Origin: Hysterangium stoloniferum
Lineage: Eukaryota; Basidiomycota; Agaricomycetes; Hysterangiales; Hysterangiaceae
DNA length: 64,000 nt
NCBI GenBank assembly: GCA_015178975.1
Contig: WHVD01000134.1
Location: forward strand, 1-64,000
Direction: 5' to 3'
This document shows positions 22,112-33,731 of this stretch, in pieces. Numbering within the stretch: position 1 is the stretch's first letter; the number at the start of each line of letters is the position of its first letter. The notes beneath the pieces were generated by a model that saw only the letters and a list, made by a program, of their open reading frames with translations, did not search any database and had not been told where the DNA came from. The position numbers and the translations under genes are program-made.

Positions 22112-23240
22112 TACCAAGTATACTGTGCCAACAAGTTCCAAATATGGGGAAGTATGTCTGCCTGGCAAGATATTGCTCGTATATTAGGTCTTATCCATCT
22201 CCTAGACTGGCTTGATGGACACGGCCAACATGTAAACCCAAGCACTCCTCAGCATACCCTAATGAGCTAAAGAAAATTAGAACAAGCAACACTGTGACGT
22301 TTATTTTACGTACTAACAGTATAGCATGAGCACTTCGAGATGGAGGCATACGAGCGTCAGACTCCGTTTCTCGATATTGTGACATTTAGAAGTTTGCCAT
22401 AATTACAACGTGTTGCGTACTATCGCAGTCCTCAGGATGCTGAAACACCCATTGATGCAAATGGGGAAGGAACAACATCCCCATGGGGAATAATGGTGAT
22501 GAGGGATAAGAAGGAGAAACTGTTAAAAAACAAAACCCCAGAATATTCCTGTCACTATGTGCCTAGAATACCTGGTACATGTATAATCAATAAAGGAAAT
22601 ATGGAATATAGTGAGGGATTAGCTCTGTATAACAGTAGTACAACAGACTGAGGTGTAGCTTATTAAAAATAGTATGAGTTGGCTTATTGTAATACACAAT
22701 CTACAAGTGGATAATAGACTTGTAATAATAGTACTTGTTTGTCAATAAATGTGTCAGTTAGTGAATCACCTTCTGACATGATAGGTAGGATGCCAGTTTA
22801 GGTGTACACTGGTTCTGGGATGCATTAACCTCAGAAAACATGGTCCACAATTAGCATCCTCCTATGAAAAAGTGAGGAAATGGGTGAACCGCCCCTAGGA
22901 AAAGGGTGGTTTCATCACCAATTCCAACATAGCTGTGATGGATGAGCGGTGAATAAGGGGAAGAGTGGCACAATGACATGCCGAGGCATCCTTTGTGTGG
23001 CCTCGATCACACGGCCCAAAAATAGACCTTGTCTCGGACTCTGTTGTCCATGATACATATTCCAACAGAAACAACAAAAACTATAGGAACTGTAGGTGCT
23101 GAAGGACAACTAACATTCACAGTTTATGTATATATTGGGTGATACACACCACATTACATAATTTAAGCTGGGCATCATCTCAATCTCCCACAATTTTTCC
23201 ATACATTACTTGTTCATAATACAACATACACACCACTAAC
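22112..23240 (-). pseudogene. Secreted-protein gene, decayed copy 2, with repeat insertion
   Basis: From 22112 to about 22530 this aligns with 20244-20800: LGYAEECLGLHVGRVHQASLGDG, the GTCW segment in broken frames, and the signal-peptide region. A block of about 540 bp then intervenes, including the inverted dispersed repeat at 22650-22925. Homology to the shared promoter resumes at about 23075-23240. Stops inside the LGDG segment show inactivation. The last exon is missing, replaced by MITE sequence at 22003-22108. Confidence 0.65.
22650..22925 (-). repeat. Dispersed repeat family, copy 2 (inverted)
   Basis: Reverse-complement relative of 17880-18170, located inside the decayed secreted-gene copy. 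Confidence 0.6.
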
Positions 23241-23639
23241 TTTGTCTCTGTCCATGTTTGGGTGAACGGACCGCCGGTGGAAGCGAATCCAGGGGCCGCA
23301 GGCAGCACTGGGTTGATGAGTCATATAAGCCATGATGGTTCAAAGATCTGGAGTGGCTGACAGAAAGGCAGAATGGACTTCAAAAGGGGTGAAGGATATC
23401 TGTGCCACCCATCTTCCAAACACCGGCTGGAAAGGACAAACAGAACTCTCTATGGCAGTGCCAAAACTAGAGTGGTGTCTGGGTGGAGATTCCAAGGGAA
23501 AAAAGAAAATTACTCAAGGAAAGGCTGATCATGAACGATCCTTGGGGCTGGCCACTTAGACAATGGTGGCAAGAGACAAAAGGCAGCAGGAGCTGACTGC
23601 ACAATGGCAGAGCTTAAAAGGGGAAACACTCCCATCACA

Positions 23640-24003
23640 ATGAACACAGACTAATTTCATTAGTGTGTTCCAATTAAACATATGATCATGTGACGACGCA
23701 TTTAAGAATGGGAGAACCTTGACTGTCTTCCTGTATGCATTCTGTCAGCTCAAAGTATGGACACCCGAATGAGTGTATGAGGGCGCAGCCTATAAGCTGA
23801 AGCCAAGTCCATCTCAGCCCGTACCATACCTTTCTGGTAATTATTCTGATACCACCTTCCCTTGTACTAATAATCCCCGGAAACTCCCCCAGACTTATTA
23901 CCTGGGGACTCCATGGGATGATTCCTGGAAGCAAGTATGTGTTCAGAATAATTACTGGAAACCTCCACAGGACTATCCGTGGAGCTTTGTTCGGAACTTA
24001 ACA
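23640..24003 (+). repeat. 3' part of a diverged LTR
   Basis: Carries the recurrent LTR core at 23779-23810. It then shares with 9310-9464 an order of blocks including GGTAATTATTCTGATAC and CCCCGGAAACTCCCC, and ends GGAACTTAACA at 24003. The 5' boundary is unclear. Confidence 0.5.
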
Positions 24004-24184
24004 TCAGGCCCCAATATGTGTTTTCAACCTATACTATCTCTAACATCCTAACATTAATATTACTAATGACAGATCTCCTATAACAATATATTAACAACAC
24101 ACCTACTTAATGACTTAATTTTCTAGCCACTCTATCCCATTCCCTTCTGATGTACAGTGACTTACAAAATGTATCCAATGTTTT

Positions 24185-24907
24185 TGTTAAGAACTAGACA
24201 CTGACTAATGTCGGTGGCCGACGGGGACCGATCGGGAGGACTTGGCTTCAGCTTATGTGCTGCGCCCTCGCAAATATCTGTAGGTTGTCCTTAAATTTCG
24301 GACAGGCGAAGACTAAATCCTAAGAAGAACCTTTCAGCGAGATACCGATCGGAACCGAAGGACAAGTCAAGTGTCGGGCCAAGGGATCGGGGCCGAGAGT
24401 GGGTGAGCGCACGCGAAGGCGGAAGGGGGATTCTTCTAGTATGAGACTGCTACAGACGTATGAGGGTATTCTGAGTCGATATTCTGATTGCCTAGTAACT
24501 ACAATTACAGCGAGTTCATATACAAGTAACAGGCGTCTAGAAAGTACTAATGGGGAGGAGGGCGGAAAACGGCATTAACAATAAGCTTGACTAGGAACAG
24601 GAAGTTTATGATTAGTTCGGAGGCCGATGATAACCGAGAATGGAAATTACAATAAAAGGAAAAAGTTCGAGGACTACAAATATAGATAGACATATGTGGA
24701 ACATAAGATGAGACGGATCAACATGATGAAAGGGACATATCAAAGCATAACCAGACAGAAAGGCGTAGTCGGGTTTGATTGACCGGAGAGCATACGTCAG
24801 CGTCGGGGGACCGACGGCTTCCGAGATCTTGTATTGTCGAAGACGTATAACGAGGGTATTCCATCGGGGACCGTCGGCGTGCAAAGGGTTGCGACACAGT
24901 CGTAACA
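24185..24907 (-). repeat. Solo LTR, family B, with perfect 5-bp target duplication
   Basis: The 723-bp LTR runs TGTTAAGAACTAG to GTCGTAACA on the plus strand. GTTTT is duplicated on both sides (24180-24184 and 24908-24912). It sits inside the left inverted repeat of the Tc1 element. The core motif is at 24238-24269. Relatives lie at 31968-32713 and 62563-63284. Confidence 0.9.
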
Positions 24908-24961
24908 GTTTTGCAGTTTCAACTTGTATAGCTTATATCCCAGTAGATAAAATATAAAAAA

Positions 24962-25980
24962 TCACCAAAATATTTGCCAACATGCTCTATCATGTATAGT
25001 CCAAGGCACCATAAGGTCATTATGTGATATCCATATATGGTATACCCTCTCCCAAAGCTCTTCCATCTCCTGGGATGCATTCTCATACCCTGCCAACCTC
25101 CTCTTCAGGTGATTCCATAAGTGTTCAATGGGATTCAGGCAGGAGACTGTGCTGGCCATGAGAGACCCCTGAAACCATTTTCTTGGAACCAATTCTGGGC
25201 CTTCTTGCAGGTATGCTTGGGGTTATTATCCTGCTGGAGATGACATCATCTGCAGATTTACCATAATTCCTGAGGCTGGCTTGTAGGTCATACTCTAGAA
25301 TCTGTATGTAGAGATCCCCATCCATCCTTCCATCAATCTTGCATATACAACCAACCCCTCCCCACAGCATGCACCCCCATATCATCAAAGATCCACCACC
25401 AAACTTCAGGGTTCTCTCAACCAGCCTGTCACTCAAGCCCTCCCCTGCCTTTTTCCACACCCACTTCTACCATCTGACCCCAGCCTATTGATTTGTCTCA
25501 TCAGACCACACCACTGTCTTCCAGTCCTCCACAGTCCAATTCTGATGTATCATAGCAAAGTCCATACTCTCCTTCCTATGCTTCTTAGAAAGAAGAGGCC
25601 TTTTCTTCTTTACCACAGGCTTCATCCCAGCTGCCTTGAGTCCATGATGTACTGTTTAAGGATTGAGTGACTGGTTGGTGATAGTGCAAAGTGCCCTTGT
25701 TGCATCTACAGCTGTATCAGCCTTCCCAGAGCTGATAAGATGTTGTGCAAAACAGATGTTGGCTGTAGAGAGTTTGGAAGGATGACCACCAGAGGACTTA
25801 GAAAGGTGGGAATGATGTTAGAGTGAAGTCTAGAGATAGTAGCAAAGTTATATCCAGTAGAAACTGAAATATGTTTGGCAGAATGGCCAGCATCAAATAG
25901 AGAAGGATCTCATGCTGGACAGCAGGGACAGAGGATGCATAGTTGAAATTAGAAGAATCTTAGCTGTGAGAGCCCTTCTT
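24962..25980 (-). pseudogene. Tc1-type transposase, frameshifted
   Basis: The transposase cuts and pastes its element at TA sites. On the minus strand, in three alternating frames, I read PVVKKKRPLLSKKH, the first catalytic Asp in VVWSDETNQ (about 25497), FGGGSLMIWGC, the second Asp in QQDNNPKHTCKKAQ (about 25230), and the catalytic Glu in LNPIEHLWNHLKRRL (about 25110). Counting across the frame break gives about 34 residues between the second Asp and the Glu, so a DD34E Tc1 type is likely. At least two frameshifts make it inactive. Confidence 0.85.
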
Positions 25981-26559
25981 CTTATACTTTAGCACAGCAT
26001 GATCACATGACATGTTGAAAAAATATAAACAAGTGCAAACAATCAACATTGTCATATGATTTTCATGCAAAAGCCTGTTAGTTACAAAAGGTATCCAATG
26101 ACCCCTCTCTATTAAAATATTCATATTGTTACCATATATGGATATTACATAATTACCTTATGGTGCCTTGGACTATACATGATAGAGCATGTTGGCAAAT
26201 ATTTTGGTGATTATTATGATTTTATCTACTGGGGTATAAGCTATACAAGTTGAAACTGCAAAACATTGGATACATCACTGTATTCCATTATTCCTTGTAT
26301 CACTTCACCACATCATTTGCCACCTCAGAGTATTGATCTTTTTTCTATGGTCTTGTATTCCTTTGCTTGATCCTCTATTCCATTTAGAAGCTTATGGAAT
26401 AATAACTCTTAGTATCCCAAGCTTCTGGTAATTATACTGGGTGCTGTACATTCGAATCATTTAAAATCATTTCAAAATATCAATGAGGATGGTCTAACAG
26501 TCCACAAAGGATCTAACAGAATGGTCAGGAATAAAACTGTGTAACAATGTTGTTTCACT

Positions 26560-26665
26560 GAATTTACTGGAATTTACTTGAGCTTAATTGGAATTTATTG
26601 GAATTTGATTTGATTTAATTAGAATTTACTGAAATTTATTGGAATTCAGTGGAATTTAGTAAAAG
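26560..26665. repeat. Degenerate short tandem repeat, GGAATTTA-type
   Basis: About eight to ten imperfect units of the form TTGGAATTTATT in tandem, strongly AT-biased, between the Tc1 element and a second Tc1 fragment. Confidence 0.6.
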
Positions 26666-26679
26666 TTAATTGTTTACTC

Positions 26680-27075
26680 TTTGTGTTTTGGTAGCCTTGT
26701 TAGTGTGCCCCTAGCACTTTCTATATTGAGCCTTGAGCAAGGGTCTTTTTGCCTTGACTACAGCTTTGAAACCATGCTGTTTCAAGGTTCTCCTGACTGA
26801 TTTAGGTGAGACATGATATTGATTGATGGAATTAATGTAGTATGTGGCCAGAACAGCATTACCTAGCTTGCCAGAGGTGATTTGATACATGATCCTCTTT
26901 TGGTCAGTAGGAGAAAGCTCAGAAGGACATTCTCCTTTCAGATTTTCTTTGTCTATATCCATCTCCTGAGCAATTCTACTAATAGTAGACTTGCTAAAGA
27001 CCTGTCATAGAGGCCACATTCCTATTGGAGAGTCCATTTCATAGGAGGAAGATGGCTTGATCCCCATATTTGGAA
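26680..27075 (-). pseudogene. Second Tc1-type transposase fragment (DNA-binding half)
   Basis: The minus strand encodes the helix-turn-helix region of a Tc1 transposase: ASMTGLSKSTISRIAQEMD-like sequence in one frame, then LSPTDQKRIMYQITSGKLGN, VSPKSVRRTLKQHGFKA and VKAKRPLLKAQ (26711-26962). The catalytic half is absent. Its N-terminal edge, around 27062-27102, shares about 40 bp inverted with the secreted-gene copies at 22112 and 20244. Confidence 0.75.
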
Positions 27076-27102
27076 CTTGTTAGTATAGTATACTTGGTAG
27101 GG

Positions 27103-27293
27103 TGTCATCATTTTCTCCAGATTCTTCAAAAGCTTTTTCCCAAGAACTTATTATTTCCTCAATATCCAAATTCCCTAGCAAAATCATTCATTGTAGATTC
27201 TTCTTTAAATTTAGATCAACAGATAATTTGGATATGAAAGAAAGAATAGGTTCTTGGGGAAAGCTTGTGAAGAATCTGGAGAAAAAGATGAGA
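27103..27293. mobile_element. MITE (about 190 bp) with long inverted repeats
   Basis: The left arm starts TGTCATCATTTTCTCCAG and the right arm ends CTGGAGAAAAAGATGAGAC. The arms are complementary over about 60 bp, including the AAGCTTTTTCCCAAGAAC block. It abuts intron 1 sequence of the eIF3i pseudogene. A shorter relative is at 22003-22108. Confidence 0.7.
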
Positions 27294-27298
27294 CTTTA

Positions 27299-27893
27299 CC
27301 TTTTACAACTTTCTTGATTTCTTTCCAAGGGACATGCGGCATTTTCCTTATTGACCTTCTACCCCCATAGCTGATACGAGAGTTTTGGTATTGGGGTCTG
27401 CGGATAAAACCATGAAGTTGTGGGAGGTGTCGACCGGAAGATGCCTGTACATGTGGGAGTTCCCTAAGCCGGAAAGCGTGTCGCATTCAGCGAGGATGAT
27501 GCACAAGGTCATTTGTGTAATGGAGCAGCAGATGGGGTATCAATGTACCATTCATGTCTTTAACATCAACCGTAAAGGGGATGGTCAGGATCGTGCGTCG
27601 TCCTTCTAACATGCGTCTTTCCATGCTCATTCTCACGTTTTGCGTCACCACAACACAGAATCTCCCGAACCCATGCACATGTTTAATCCCATCGGATCAA
27701 AAGCCGCCTTTGTGCACCATCTATCCCTGGCTCTATGGGACGCGAAGATGGGCGAAGAAGTGAACAACAACGAGCATGCGCATAGGGATGTCGTGATTGA
27801 CCTGCAGTTACACCCTGACCAGACTTATTTTGTTACGAACAGCAAGGATAAGACCACCCGGGTGCATTTTACATGTCACTCCAGTGACTTGGT
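27299..27893 (+). pseudogene. eIF3i pseudogene, middle fragment
   Basis: Matches the end of intron 1 through exon 3 of the complete eIF3i gene (44277-42964), in inverted orientation. Retained are [33 protein letters not shown] across the old donor site, and HAHRDVVIDLQLHPDQTYFVT. The segment [10 protein letters not shown] is deleted and several frames are shifted. It ends in an LTR fragment at about 27895. Confidence 0.9.
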
Positions 27894-27894
27894 G

Positions 27895-28162
27895 CACAAG
27901 ATAGTGTCAGGTATAGACAGGTTTGATGTGCAGGAGGTCTGGTGGGTTTTCCAATGACTGGTGTGTGAGACGCAGAGACAGATCATAACAGGAGTGGGGT
28001 TCTATGCTCTGTTAGAGGGGTTCCGGGAGTCCGGTTGGAGTCCGGTGACTGGTACATAAGACACAGTGTTGGGTGTATGTAGGGTGGAATCTGGAGTCCG
28101 GTGGAGTCCGAGGACTGGTGTATGTATGAGACATAGAGGGTTAGGTGCAGACAGGTGGGGTG
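27895..28162 (-). repeat. Chromovirus-type LTR fragment, inverted
   Basis: Relative of the segment at 7612-7940 (for example the CTCTAACAGAGCATAGAACCC block), in inverted orientation. It joins the 5'-truncated LTR of element 2 directly at about 28163. Confidence 0.55.
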
Positions 28163-28971
28163 ATATGCACCCACATCCTACATGCACCAATTATCAGTTT
28201 ACCGGAATACCCGCCGGACTCCGTACATCAGACCTGTCCATGCTTGACCTTCGTTACTCCATGTATCAGTTACTGGAATACCCACCAGACTCCATTCCTG
28301 TCTATCTCCAACTCTGTCCCACACCAGTCACTGGACTCCATTTGGAAAACCTGACAGCTCTCTAACTGAGCCCCATTCCTGTTATGGTTTTATGACCTGT
28401 CATGATTTGGACTCCACTCCCGCCACATTCCCATTATGGTTTTATGACTTGTCACGATTCGGACTCTGTTCTGCTCCGTTCCATTCCTAACACCAAGTTT
28501 GGTGTTTACTTATCCCATTTCATGTTTGCTAGTTAGTTTTCATTATTACTGGATTTGGTATGTTATACATTCCACAGTCTATATAGTCTGGCAGATGTTG
28601 TACATACAATCCAGTCAGAAAATCACAGCTTAGATTCCCCCCAGTAATCTCAAGTATATTTTCCACTCTAAATCCCCTCTTTGAAACACACCACTTTACC
28701 TCATCGGAGCCCGTGCTATCGCTTGACCTCTGACCTATCATCACTCAACTTCCCTGACTAGTCCACAACTCTGTGGCTTTCCCACCGTCAACCTCCCCAA
28801 CTCCCAACCTATCACCCATCCCCGGACTCCCTGGGATTCCCATCTGCCTATCTGAAATTGGACAAGACGATCTTGCGAGGGTGCAGCCTATAAGCTAAAG
28901 CCAAGTCCTACTGGCTTTCCTACAGGTTTCTCCGGAAACCCTCTGATAAGCTCCATGAACAACTCTTAACA
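28163..28971 (+). repeat. 5' LTR of element 2 (5' truncated)
   Basis: TATATA box at 28580-28585, predicted transcript start around AGTCAGAAAAT (28613-28623), core motif at 28877-28908, end CTTAACA at 28971. The primer site ATTTTCTGACT follows at 28974-28984 and is an 11-nt complement of the predicted transcript start. It has two copies of the internal 52-bp unit that is expanded in the 3' LTR. Confidence 0.88.
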
Positions 28972-29005
28972 GTATTTTCTGACTAAGACTTGCAGATTGT
29001 TCAAT

Positions 29006-30271
29006 ATGCTACCAAGAAGAAAAAAAGCACACGTACAGGAATCATTACCTGGACCATCGACTCTTCATTCCCCACTTACTTTGTATACCAGCCAAACACT
29101 CACAAACCAGCCAGATGCCATGGAAGAAGCCTGTATTGAAGAAGTCCTGGAAAACCCAAATGAACCTGAGAACAAGGACAAGTCTGTGGCCCCCCGACAA
29201 GGGCAAAGGTGTTGAAAATTCCCCATCTAATGATCAACCGCCACTTTTGGATCCCACCTCTGAGTTGTTAGCAATCACTTTAGAGAGATTGATGAATCAT
29301 ATGCTCAGAGAAGGCAGCAAGAAGGATCTGGAACCTCCATGGTCAAAAGTCAATGCTCCAGAACTTCACAGGTTCCAACCCAAACAAACTTTCCACTTTC
29401 CTCATGCAATGTTGCTCCAATTTCCATGATCAATCTGCCACATTCTCCACAGACTCCTGAAAAGTCAACTACACACTGTCATACCTCTTGGGATCTGTAT
29501 TGAAATGGTTCAAACCGGCTTTTAGTGGACTTTCTGAGGAAGAGCCACTTTGGCTCGAAGATTGGGATGCTTTTGCCATGGAGCTAGAAACCAACTTTGG
29601 CCCATATGACCCAACCAGAGAAGCAGAGAATAGTCTCACTAATCTTTGTATGAAGGACACCCAGCGCATCATGGACTATATTGTCCAGTTCAACAATCTT
29701 GCAGCTCGTTGTCAGTGGGGCAATCCCACTTTCCACCATCAATTCTACACTGGTCTGCCATCCCACCTTAAAGACAAAGTCTTGAAAGGAGAATATGGCA
29801 AGCCAAAAACACTGTCCTGTATGTGCCAAGGCTCAAAATGTGGACACACATTATTGGGAATGTCATGTGGAAGTTGCCCACGAGACCTCTGTGGACAAAG
29901 TCAATAAGTCCACGGCCAATAAAACCAACAACAACACTTCATCCACCAGCAACCAAAACTCCATGCAATCCAACAAGAAGAACAACAAAAAGTCTTCTAA
30001 CAACAACAACAACAACACAGGTCAACAGTCTGGCAAGCAAACTGGAAAACCCGACCTCACAGGCAAGCTCAAACCTGATGGCAAATTGACCTCACAAGAA
30101 AGACAACATTGTATGGACAATAACCTTTGTCTCTTGTGCATAAAACCTGGTCATCGAGTTCCAGAATGTCTGTTGGCAAAAGCAAACTCTGCAAAAGGTC
30201 GAACAGCCAAGACTTCCTCCATGGAATCCCCATTGAAGGACAAACCGGCTTCTGACTTGAAAAAAGAGTAA
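29006..30271 (+). pseudogene. gag: gag of element 2, broken
   Basis: It aligns along its length with gag of element 1. The N-terminus begins MLPRRKKAHVQESLPGPST, and the capsid domain is readable at 29488-29840. The Asn-rich linker and the zinc knuckle CLLCIKPGHRVPEC follow at about 30127-30168, and the C-terminal KKE end is kept. An extra base in a C-run near 29195, a loss near 29375, a stop near 29460 and a frame change near 29820 break it. Several arginine and glutamine codons have become Cys, His, Trp or stop. Confidence 0.88.
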
Positions 30272-33200
30272 GCAACCCCATGGACTCCACACAGGTTGGG
30301 GGTTGTGTTGCCTCTCTATGCATTCACGAGTTTACCCATCTCAATGCATCCGCTCTTTTCAACTCTGACTCATTTTTTATTAAACTTATGTCTAATATGA
30401 TCCCGAAATTCATTTTTTCAGCACTCATAGATTCTGGCTGACTCATTGTTTTTTAGATACAAAATTCACTCAAAATAATCTGTTGTCAACTTATCTGATA
30501 AATCTGGCCTCCGACTTTTCGATCAGTCATTACCCAAGCTTGTGATTTACCCATCTGTTTCCCATGTGGAACTTCTCAGTTGGTCACTTTCTATGTGACC
30601 CAGTTAGACTCAAGTTGCTCGGTTGTCCTAGGACATAACTGGCTTACCTGCTACAATCCGTTGATTGACTGGGTAGCAAACAGCATAACTTTCCGGACAC
30701 CTGTGGCTTCCAAGAAAACTGTACCTGACATGGCCTCCACGGCACCCATGGCCTTCCTGGCACCTGCAGTCTCGAGGACTCCTGTGATCCCTATGGCACC
30801 CATGGCTTCCCCAGAACCCACGGCACCTCTGTCTATTTCTCTTATTAATGCTGCAGCATTTATTAGGGCTACAAAAATAGATGGATCCCAGGTGTTCACT
30901 ATCAATTTGAAAATTGATGAAGCAACCGGTTGTTTCTCAACTCCAGTATCTGTATCTGAGCAAACTACTGATCTGGAAGGCATCCCAAAAAAATACCATG
31001 ATTTCAGGGATATGTTTAGTAAGTGAAAAGCTGACCGGCTTCTGCCCCACAGAGAGTATGGCTTAAAAATCAATCTCAAAGAGGGCACCCAGCCACCCCT
31101 TGGACATATTTACCCACTTTCGTCCACGGAACCTTCTGCAATCTGTGATTTCCTGGATGAACATTTGTCTATAGGTTTTATCAGACCTCAAAATCTCCTT
31201 TTGGAGCACCTGTTCTGTTTGTCAAAAAAAGGATGGATCCCTTAGACTATGTGTTGATTTCAGAGGACTCAATGCTGTGACCGAAAAGGATAAGTATCCA
31301 CTCCCACTCATATCTGACCTGCTTGACGCTCCGCGGAATGCCCAGATTTATACCAAAATAGACCTTAAACATGCCTACCATTTGGTCTGGATCTCCATGG
31401 GAGACGAGTGGAAAACCACTTTCAGAACCTGTTATGGGGCCTTTGAGTGGTTGGTGATGCCCTTTGGACTCACCAATGTTCCGTCTGTTTTTCAACATTT
31501 TATTAATGACATTTTCTCCGACATGCTCAATGGATGCATCATTGTTTACTTGGAGGACATTCTTATCTACTCTGAGGACCCCATGGAACACGACAAACAA
31601 GTCCATGAAGTTCTCCAGAGACTCAGACAACATGGTTTATTCGCGAATGGTAAAAAATGTACTTTTGACACAGACTCCGTGGAGTATCTGGGTTTCATTA
31701 TGGGACCTGATGGACTCTGAATGGATGCAACTAAAGTACAAGTCATCAAAGATTGGCCAGAACCCAGAAAAGTCAAAGATATACAATCTTTCCTCAGCTT
31801 TGCCAATTTTTACTGACAGTTTATCCATGGATATTCCAAAATCACGGTTCCCCTTACCTGTCTTATGCACAAGGATACTCCATGGAATTTTAATGATAAG
31901 TGTCAAAAAGCTTTCAATCTTTTAAAGATTCTTTTTCATCAGCTCCAATTCTGTTGCATTGGAAACCTGTTATGACCATGTCGCAACCCTATCGGTCCCC
32001 GAGGTTATCGCCACACATCGACGATTCAAGTTACTGTTCAAGTCACCACATCGGAAACCATCGGCCTCCCGACGCTGATGTACATTTTCGCGGTGATCAA
32101 ACTCCATTTACGCCCACGTCAAAATATGTACATTCAAACTATCTGGTTAAACTCTAATACATCCCTTTTATTATGATGATCCGCTCTATCCTATGTTTCA
32201 CATATGTCTATATATATCTGTAACCCTCAAACTATTTCCTTTTACCGTAATTCCACTCTCGGTTATCATCGGCCTCTGAACTAATCATAGACTTCCCGTT
32301 CCTAGTCAAGCTTATTGTTAATACTGTTTTCCACCCTTCTCCCCGTTAGTATTTTTTAGATGCCTAATACTTGTATATGAACCCACTGTAGTTGTAGTTA
32401 CTAGGCAATCAGAATATCGACTCAGAATACCCTCTTACACCCCCAGAAGTCTCATACTAAGAATTCTGTCTTCCGCCTTCGTGTGCGCTCACCTCCTTTT
32501 GGTCCCTGACCCCTCAACCCAACACTTGACTCATCCCTCGATTCTGATCGGTAGTTCTCACCGAGAGGTATTTGTTGGGACTAGTCTTCGCCTGCCCAAA
32601 ATTTAAGGACACCTGACGGACAACTGCGAGGGTGCAGCACATAAGCTGAAGCCAAGTCCTTCTGATCGGTCCCCATCGGTCCACCGACATTAGTCAGTTT
32701 CCAGTTCTTAACATGTCTGGACATCACCTGGAAGGTGACAGACAAACCGAATGCATCAATCAGACATTGGAACAATACCTCCATGTACATATATTGCAAT
32801 TATCAACAGGACAATTGGAAATCCCTGTTACCACTTGCAGAATTTGTTTACAACAATGCACCTTCAGCCACTACTGGTGTTTCCCCATTCTTTGCAAATA
32901 AAGGGTACAATCCAAATATTACAGTACACCCAGAATGAAATCTCACCTCTACCTGTGCTCAAGAGTTCATCACAGACCTCCATGAGCTCCACAAGGAACT
33001 CCAGACTGCAATAATGTCCACTCAAGAGCAATATCAGCGTTCAGCAGACAAAAACCAGCTTCCACCACCCAACTTCAAAATTGGTGGTCGTGTTTTTGTC
33101 AAAGCTCAATTCTTTTGGACTACCCATCCATCGAAAAAGCTTGCTGAAAAATATTTAGGTCTGTTTGAAATAATAGCACAAGTAGGTTCAGTCTCATGGA

Positions 33201-33544
33201 CCCTACAGCTTCCGGATAGCATGCAGGCAGTACACCCAGTATTTCATGTCTTTATGCTAGAACCATGTACTGCTAACACTATCCCAGATACCATGCAATC
33301 TCCACCTCCTCCGGTCATTATTGATAGAGAACCTGAGTTTGAAATTTCACAAATTTTAGATTCAAAAATTGATAAGTGTCGGCACACTTGTAAACTGCTT
33401 TACTTGGTCAAGTGGGTGGGTTACGAGGGCACTGATGAAGAGACTTCATGGATTTTGGCCACGGAACTTGGTAATGCCATGGAGATTGTTACTGACTTTC
33501 ACACAGCTTACCCACTCAAATTCGGACCACTATCTTCTCTCTGA
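30272..33544 (+). pseudogene. pol: pol of element 2, broken, ending in a chromodomain
   Basis: Protease is visible near 30425 (SALIDSG, then a frameshift). RT covers about 31000-31720, with the active-site box read as YLEDILIYS instead of YLDD, so the second catalytic Asp is lost. Reading then stops at 31720 (CGA to TGA). RNase H and most of the integrase core are missing, replaced by a solo LTR. Downstream are HHLEGDRQTE, the AEFVYNNAPSATTGVSPFF segment in shifted frames, and a clean 176-codon end (33014-33544). That end holds the GPY/F-type module and a chromodomain (LYLVKWVGYEGTDEETSW, about 33397-33450), which in active elements targets histone-marked chromatin. Confidence 0.9.
31968..32713 (+). 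repeat. Solo LTR, family B, at a deletion in element 2 pol
   Basis: TGTTATGACC to CTTAACA, 746 bp, core motif at 32628-32659. Unlike its relatives at 24185 and 62563 it has no target duplication: the left flank is AAACC and the right flank TGTCT. The pol text jumps from the start of RNase H (LLHWKP) to the integrase core (SGHHLEGD), about 1.2 kb further on in element 1. Confidence 0.9.
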
Positions 33545-33731
33545 CTGCATTCTGTGGACCCTGCATTACAATTGGATTCATTTTCATTTTTCCCTGTCAC
33601 TCTATGTCTCTCTTTGCTTTTACAGGTTTCTGACATGTTTTAAGTCCTAGTGGATTTTCCCATGGACTTTTATGCTTTTCACATTTTACTTTTATTTTCA
33701 AAAAAAATTATTAAACTTTATTATGTTTCTT

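Larger units (their letters stand above)
24155..26280 (-). mobile_element. Tc1/mariner-type DNA transposon with nested solo LTR
   Basis: TA dinucleotides flank both ends (24153-24154 and 26281-26282), and the termini begin CAGTGA. Long terminal inverted repeats of about 125 bp run inward, from about 24908-25036 on the left and from about 26138 on the right; each contains TTTTGCAGTTTCAACTTG and the TGCTCTATCATGTATAGTCC block. The right end lacks nine bases present in the left end. Without the inserted LTR the element would be about 1.4 kb, a normal Tc1 length. The transposase between the repeats is broken. Confidence 0.85.
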
